Source: Bacillota bacterium (GTDB lineage Bacteria; Bacillota; Clostridia; Acetivibrionales; JANLFN01). Taken from it: a stretch of 42,016 bases of DNA. A program made the position numbers and the translations under genes. Of the stretch, positions 37,617 through 42,016 are shown one piece after another; positions within the stretch are counted from its first letter, which is position 1, and each line of letters opens with the position of its first letter. The notes below the pieces were generated by a model. The model had not been told where the DNA came from. It ran no database searches and saw nothing but the letters and a program-made list of their open reading frames with translations. The DNA is taken from contig JAUZPR010000014.1 in the NCBI GenBank assembly GCA_030705825.1, positions 1 to 42,016 on the forward strand, read 5' to 3'.

Positions 37617-38529
37617 AAACAGAATAAAGCTGCAGCATCAATATGAAACTTTTATAATTATTGCAGATGTCCAGGCGTTGACAACTCATTTTGAAAAACC
37701 TGAAATACTGCAGAAAGCCGTATATGATGTGGCTCTTGATAATCTTGCGGCGGGTATTGACCCCGAGGTATCAACACTTTTTATCCAATCTCAAATACCG
37801 CAAATAGCCGAATTGACTATTTTTTATTCCATGCTCATTACCGTTAATGCTTTAAGGCATAACCCCACAATTAAAACAGAAGCGTCACAATATGGCTATA
37901 AGGATCTGACCTATGGCTTTCTCGGTTATCCTGTCAGTCAGGCAGCAGACATCACCTTTTGCAAAGCAGATCTGGTGCCTGTAGGTGAAGATCAGGTTCC
38001 GCATATTGAAGTGGCCAGAAAGCTTGTAAGACGCTTTAATTCACTTTATAAACCTATTCTTAAAGAACCTGAAGCATTGTTGGGCGATTGCCCGCGAGTA
38101 GTCGGACTGGACGGTAACGCAAAGATGGGGAAAAGCCTTAATAATGCAATTTATTTATCCGATTCCGAGGAAGATGTAAGCAGCAAAGTGAAAAGTGCAG
38201 TCACCGATCCGGCAAGGATAACTCTTAAAGATAAGGGTAATCCCGAAATTTGTGCCGTATGTGCCTATCATAAGATTTTTAATAAGGAAGAAAGTCACAA
38301 TATAGAAGAGATGTGTAAAAATGCAGGAATTGGATGTACGGCGTGTAAAAAGAATCTGGCAGCAGTATTGAACCAATTTCTCGAGCCTATCAGGGATCGC
38401 AGAATTTATTATGAGACAAAGCAGAATTATGTTAAAAATATTTTAATGACAGGTACCGAAAAAGTAAGAGAATGCGCAAAACAGACCATTGAGGAAGTAA
38501 GGGAAGCAATGAGTATAAGATATTTCTAA
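37537..38529 (+). CDS. trpS: Tryptophan--tRNA ligase
   Basis: [21 protein letters not shown] (HIGH), [17 protein letters not shown] (KMSKS-like), [18 protein letters not shown] SD at 37524. Confidence 0.96.
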   Translation: [330 protein letters not shown]

Positions 38530-38582
38530 TTGAAGGTCAGGTGAATTTAGTAATATCTTGATAATTAAATTCTTTGCGGTAA

Positions 38583-39113
38583 GTGCCATATTCCAAAAGA
38601 TATACAGGTAACAGCCTGGAAGGAGGACGTATGAGTGACAGGCAGAAGGTTTTAGATAAGTTGGATGAATTGGGTATTGAATATGATATTATTGATCATC
38701 CGGCAGTCTTTACCGTTGAAGACGGGGATAAGTTGAACATCGCCCGTTACGGTGATATATGCAAAAATTTGTTTTTGAAGGATGCAAAAGGATTGAGATA
38801 TTTTCTTGTTGTTTTAGATAAAGACAAAAAAATCGACTTAAAAGATTTGCAGGGCCAATTGAACTCCAGCAGATTGAGCTTCGCACCCGAGGAAATCCTT
38901 AATAGTCTATTGCATTTAAGTAAGGGTGAGGTGACACCGCTGGCTGTTATGAATGATACGGAACATCTTATTGAGGTGGTTTTGGATAGAGGACTCGAAG
39001 GAAAAGACAGGCTTGGATTTCATCCTAATATAAATACTGCAACTCTCTGGATTTCTTTTGAGGACTTGAAAAAATTTATACAACGTAATGGAAACAAAAT
39101 TCATTTTAAATGA
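38583..39113 (+). CDS. YbaK/ProX-type prolyl-tRNA deacylase-like protein
   Basis: LDELGIEYDIIDHPAVFTVED...CKNLFLKDAKGLRYFLVVLDKDKKIDLKDL...SRLSFAPEEIL...GEVTPLAVMND...FHPNINTATLWIS. True start is probably ATG 38631 (GGAGGACGT). Confidence 0.9.
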   Translation: MPYSKRYTGNSLEGGRMSDRQKVLDKLDELGIEYDIIDHPAVFTVEDGDKLNIARYGDICKNLFLKDAKGLRYFLVVLDKDKKIDLKDLQGQLNSSRLSFAPEEILNSLLHLSKGEVTPLAVMNDTEHLIEVVLDRGLEGKDRLGFHPNINTATLWISFEDLKKFIQRNGNKIHFK

Positions 39114-39168
39114 CCGGAACTTTTCCATAATATTGGACAGGTTTGATGAATACAATTAAATAAAATAG

Positions 39169-39187
39169 TATGTTGGATTCCAACATA
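39169..39187. promoter_or_regulatory. 9-1-9 perfect palindrome upstream of ZIP transporter (candidate operator)
   Basis: TATGTTGGA-T-TCCAACATA. Confidence 0.5.
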
Positions 39188-39194
39188 GAAAATA

Positions 39195-39226
39195 AGGCAT
39201 CTGTTAATGTGATGCCTTTTCTTTTG
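39195..39226 (+). terminator. Intrinsic terminator/attenuator-like hairpin
   Basis: AAGGCATC-TGTTAATGT-GATGCCTTTTCTTTT. Confidence 0.75.
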
Positions 39227-39233
39227 AACGCAG

Positions 39234-39983
39234 GTGAGTTATATGGGTAATCTGGTTAACATTACTATCTTCGGATTTATTTCGGGCATATTAGGTACTG
39301 GTGTAGGTGGAATGTTTGCTTTTTTCATTAATAACATAAATAACAGGCTTTTAGGTTTTATTCTTGAATTCTCCGCCGGCCTTATGACTTCTGTTGTTTG
39401 TTTTGAACTGGTACCGGAGGCTTTTGAATTGGGTGGAACTGAACTGACGCTGACAGGCATTGTTTTGGGTATACTGGTTATAATTATAATTGAAAATTTT
39501 ATCAGGAAAGCTGATTTTATGAAACGCAGCCACGGAAACTCGGGGCTTTTAAGAGCCGGAATTCTGGTGGCTATCGGGCTGGCTCTTCACAATTTTCCGG
39601 AAGGCTTCGCAGTTGGCTCGGGTATCGAAGCTTCATTATCCCTTGGAATGACAATTACTGCAGTCATAGTTATACACGATGTACCTGAAGGAATAGCGAT
39701 GGCTGTGCCTATGAGAGCAGGCGGATTTTCCAAATGGAAATCGTTTATTCTTACGGTATTGTCCGGAATACCAATGGGTTTTGGTGCATTAGCCGGTGCA
39801 CTGCTTGGTGAAATATCCAAAGGCATGGTATCACTGTGTCTTGGATTTGCCGGCGGAGCCATGCTGTACATAATATTCGGCGAGCTTGTTCCCGAGTCAA
39901 AAAGACTATATCTTGGAAGACTTTCTTCAATTGGAAATATCATAGGGATTTTATGTGGTATAATAATATCAACATATAGTTGA
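39234..39983 (+). CDS. ZIP family metal transporter
   Basis: Multi-TM; GILVAIGLALHNFPEGFAVGSG (HNFPEG) and VIVIHDVPEGIAMAVP (HDVPEG) motifs. Likely start is ATG 39243. Confidence 0.93.
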   Translation: MSYMGNLVNITIFGFISGILGTGVGGMFAFFINNINNRLLGFILEFSAGLMTSVVCFELVPEAFELGGTELTLTGIVLGILVIIIIENFIRKADFMKRSHGNSGLLRAGILVAIGLALHNFPEGFAVGSGIEASLSLGMTITAVIVIHDVPEGIAMAVPMRAGGFSKWKSFILTVLSGIPMGFGALAGALLGEISKGMVSLCLGFAGGAMLYIIFGELVPESKRLYLGRLSSIGNIIGILCGIIISTYS

Positions 39984-40002
39984 ACACGAGGTATTAATTG
40001 AA

Positions 40003-41058
40003 TTGAAAACCGAAATATTAAAAATAGATAAAGATCAAATCGACCTGTCTAAAATAAGATATTCTGCTGACATTATCAGAAACGGCGGACTTGTTGCTTT
40101 CCCGACTGAAACTGTTTACGGACTTGGAGCAAATGCTTATGATGAAAACGCCGTGCAGAATATATTCAAAGCAAAAGGAAGACCGTCGGATAACCCTCTT
40201 ATTGTTCATGTTTCGTGTATTGAAGAAGTTCCTGGCCTGGTTTTGGACATGCCTTCCAACGCTTCCAGGCTTATGGACGAATTTTGGCCGGGTCCCCTTA
40301 CAATTATCATGAGAAAATCGGAAAGAGTACCGTATATAGTAACGGCAGGAATTAATACTGTAGGGATAAGAATGCCTTCCCACCCGGTGGCACTTTCGTT
40401 GATCAGGGAAGCAGGAGTTCCTATTGCAGCTCCAAGTGCAAATTCTTCAGGCAAGCCGAGTCCGACAAACGCCGCCCATGTTATTACAGATTTGTCAGGA
40501 AAAGTTGATGTCATAATAGATTCAGGAATCTCAAATGTTGGGCTTGAATCCACTGTTCTTGATATTACCGATGACAATCCGGTAATATTAAGGCCCGGCG
40601 GTATTACACCGGCTCAAATCGAAAAGGTATTGGGCAAGGTAAGCATAGATCCGGCAATTCTTAGAAAAGCTGATGCAAATTTCAAACCAAAGGCTCCCGG
40701 AATGAAGTATACGCATTATTCTCCAAAGGCTGATGTTATTGTAGTGGATGGTCAGCCCGAAAAGGCTGCTGCAAAAATTAATGAATTATGGGAAGACTAC
40801 AAATTAAACAATATTTTTGCAGGTATACTTGCTACAGATCAGACTATAGACCTTTATGGAGACAAATGTGTAATATCGGCGGGTGACAGAGAGAGGCCCG
40901 AAACAATAGCAAACAGTCTTTTTAGATTGCTCAGGAAATTTGATGAGATAGGTGTCCGGGTTATACTTGCAGAAGCCATAGATAATTCCGGAATAGGCCT
41001 GGCTGTAATGAACCGGCTGAACAAAGCCGCAGGTTACAATATTATCAAAGTGGAATAA
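40003..41058 (+). CDS. L-threonylcarbamoyladenylate synthase (Sua5/YciO/YrdC type, with C-terminal Sua5 domain)
   Basis: GGLVAFPTETVYGLGANAYDENAVQNIFKAKGRPSDNPLIVHV...PGPLTIIM...GIRMPSHPVA...PIAAPSANSSGKPSPT; C-terminal APGMKYTHYSPKADVIVV. Confidence 0.96.
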   Translation: MKTEILKIDKDQIDLSKIRYSADIIRNGGLVAFPTETVYGLGANAYDENAVQNIFKAKGRPSDNPLIVHVSCIEEVPGLVLDMPSNASRLMDEFWPGPLTIIMRKSERVPYIVTAGINTVGIRMPSHPVALSLIREAGVPIAAPSANSSGKPSPTNAAHVITDLSGKVDVIIDSGISNVGLESTVLDITDDNPVILRPGGITPAQIEKVLGKVSIDPAILRKADANFKPKAPGMKYTHYSPKADVIVVDGQPEKAAAKINELWEDYKLNNIFAGILATDQTIDLYGDKCVISAGDRERPETIANSLFRLLRKFDEIGVRVILAEAIDNSGIGLAVMNRLNKAAGYNIIKVE

Positions 41059-41212
41059 CAGTTGGTAGTTAGTTGTTCGGAGTTCGGAGCTTTAAAACGA
41101 TTTGGTGTTCAGTTTTCGGAGTTAAGGGAAAAAGTCGAAATATTCAGAATCTTTGTCCCCAAACAATATAAACTCTGAACCCCAAACTCCCAACTCCAAA
41201 CAGTTTTTTTAG
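41059..41212. repeat. Degenerate inverted-repeat intergenic element between tsaC/Sua5 gene and phosphatase gene
   Basis: Left arm CAGTTGGTAGTTAGTTGTTCGGAGTTCGGAG vs reverse complement of right arm CTGTTTGGAGTTGGGAGTTTGGGGTTCAGAG; ends in CAGTTTTTTT. Confidence 0.6.
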
Positions 41213-41221
41213 GAGGTTAGC

Positions 41222-41719
41222 GTGAAAAGGATTTTGTTCGTATGCACCGGAAATACCTGTAGAAGCTCAATGGCTGAAGCTCTTTTCAATGAAGTGTGTA
41301 AACAGGCTGGGGGTGGCTCTGATTTTTATAAAGCAGAATCTGCGGGCATAACGGCATATGAAGGAGAAAACGCCAGTGCCGCTTCCATTAGTGTAATGAA
41401 GAAATTGTGGAATATTGATATAAGCAATCATCGGGCAAGAATTGTAAACAGGAAAAGGATTGAGGAAGCTGATCTTGTACTTACAATGACCCGAAATCAT
41501 AAGGAAATGATTGTATCTGCTTTTCCCGGTATAAAAGATAAGGTTTTCACGCTCAAGGAATACGCGTATGGAAAGGAAAACAAAGGACCCATGCAGGAAT
41601 ACGATTATTCTCTGGATGTAATGGACCCTTTTGGGATGTCAGATGAGATATATTGCAGTTGCTCAAAAGAGATAAAAGTCTGTATCGAAAAGCTAATAGA
41701 AAAACTAAGAAAAATATAA
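41222..41719 (+). CDS. Low-molecular-weight protein tyrosine/arginine phosphatase (YwlE-like)
   Basis: ILFVCTGNTCRSSMAEALF (CX5R P-loop); C-terminal YSLDVMDPFGMSDEIY. Confidence 0.94.
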   Translation: MKRILFVCTGNTCRSSMAEALFNEVCKQAGGGSDFYKAESAGITAYEGENASAASISVMKKLWNIDISNHRARIVNRKRIEEADLVLTMTRNHKEMIVSAFPGIKDKVFTLKEYAYGKENKGPMQEYDYSLDVMDPFGMSDEIYCSCSKEIKVCIEKLIEKLRKI

Positions 41720-41805
41720 TTTATTATGTATACAGTAAACGTTATAAATCCGGGTAGCAGCTCATATAAAGCCCGATAACCGCCTATTTATATATGAAAC
41801 TTTTT

Positions 41806-41834
41806 TTGACATGAGATAGTCTATGCTATAAAAT
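41806..41834 (+). promoter_or_regulatory. Near-consensus SigA promoter reading into terminal repeat array
   Basis: TTGACA (41806-41811)-17 nt-TAAAAT (41829-41834). Confidence 0.7.
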
Positions 41835-41844
41835 AATAAGGAAT

Positions 41845-42016
41845 GGAGTGCTATAAATCTAGTTCGACTTTTGCGTGGCTTCTGAATGAAATCAGAAGGA
41901 GAACGCAACATATAGTCGAAGTTGATTTATAGCACTCCAAGGAGTAAATCTAGTTCGACTTTTGCGTGGCTTCTGAATGAAATCAGAAGGAGAACGCAAC
42001 ATATAGTCGAAGTTGA
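41845..42016 (+). repeat. Tandem palindromic repeat array (at least two units, continues past window)
   Basis: 72-nt identical copies at 41854-41925 and 41945-42016 (period 91). The first unit is closed by GGAGTGCTATAAATC/GATTTATAGCACTCC. Confidence 0.9.

Noticed and set aside
41845-42016. CRISPR array at the right edge
   Set aside because: Repeats are 72 nt and separated by only a 19-nt segment that is itself largely part of the palindrome; no unique spacers and no cas genes.
1-42016. tRNA/rRNA genes or complete insertion sequences
   Set aside because: No tRNA cloverleaf motifs, rRNA signatures or transposase ORFs were recognised in the window.

Overview
The window looks like a Clostridia (Firmicutes) chromosome segment. 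The classical SRP RNA / dnaX / ybaB / recR and prfA / trpS / tsaC / ywlE-type neighbourhoods are present, together with cellulosome-style X2 and SLH modules. Main contents, left to right: partial DUF1848 protein; hybrid histidine kinase plus REC-SARP regulator; a ~3,500-aa secreted SLH-anchored surface protein with five beta-helix/Ig-like blocks; YqhQ-like DUF1385 protein, DUF1700-like protein and PadR regulator; Cu/Zn superoxide dismutase; secreted four-FN3 protein; a tandem pair of membrane-anchored Mrr-like (restriction-endonuclease-fold) proteins; MCP; GalU; SRP RNA; PAS/GAF/HD-GYP protein; dnaX-ybaB-recR; cheR-cheB; DUF2089-DUF4097 pair; prfA; Trp T-box plus trpS; ProX/YbaK deacylase; ZIP transporter; tsaC/Sua5; low-MW phosphatase. 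The observations most worth a second look are: (1) at the right edge, a near-consensus promoter (TTGACA-17-TAAAAT) firing straight into tandem 72-nt identical repeats, the first of which forms a long, nearly closed hairpin; (2) a 46-codon uORF with tandem Trp codons and a strong SD that overlaps the trpS start downstream of a Trp T-box, suggesting two-level tryptophan sensing; (3) a LexA-like box abutting the promoter of the FN3 protein gene; (4) two composite inverted-repeat elements of degenerate GTTG words, one carrying an internal REP-like palindrome; (5) helically phased ATATTAA boxes upstream of DUF2089; (6) a Chlamydia-Pmp-like GGAI/FxxN giant protein. All calls come from reading the sequence by eye; no database search was run.
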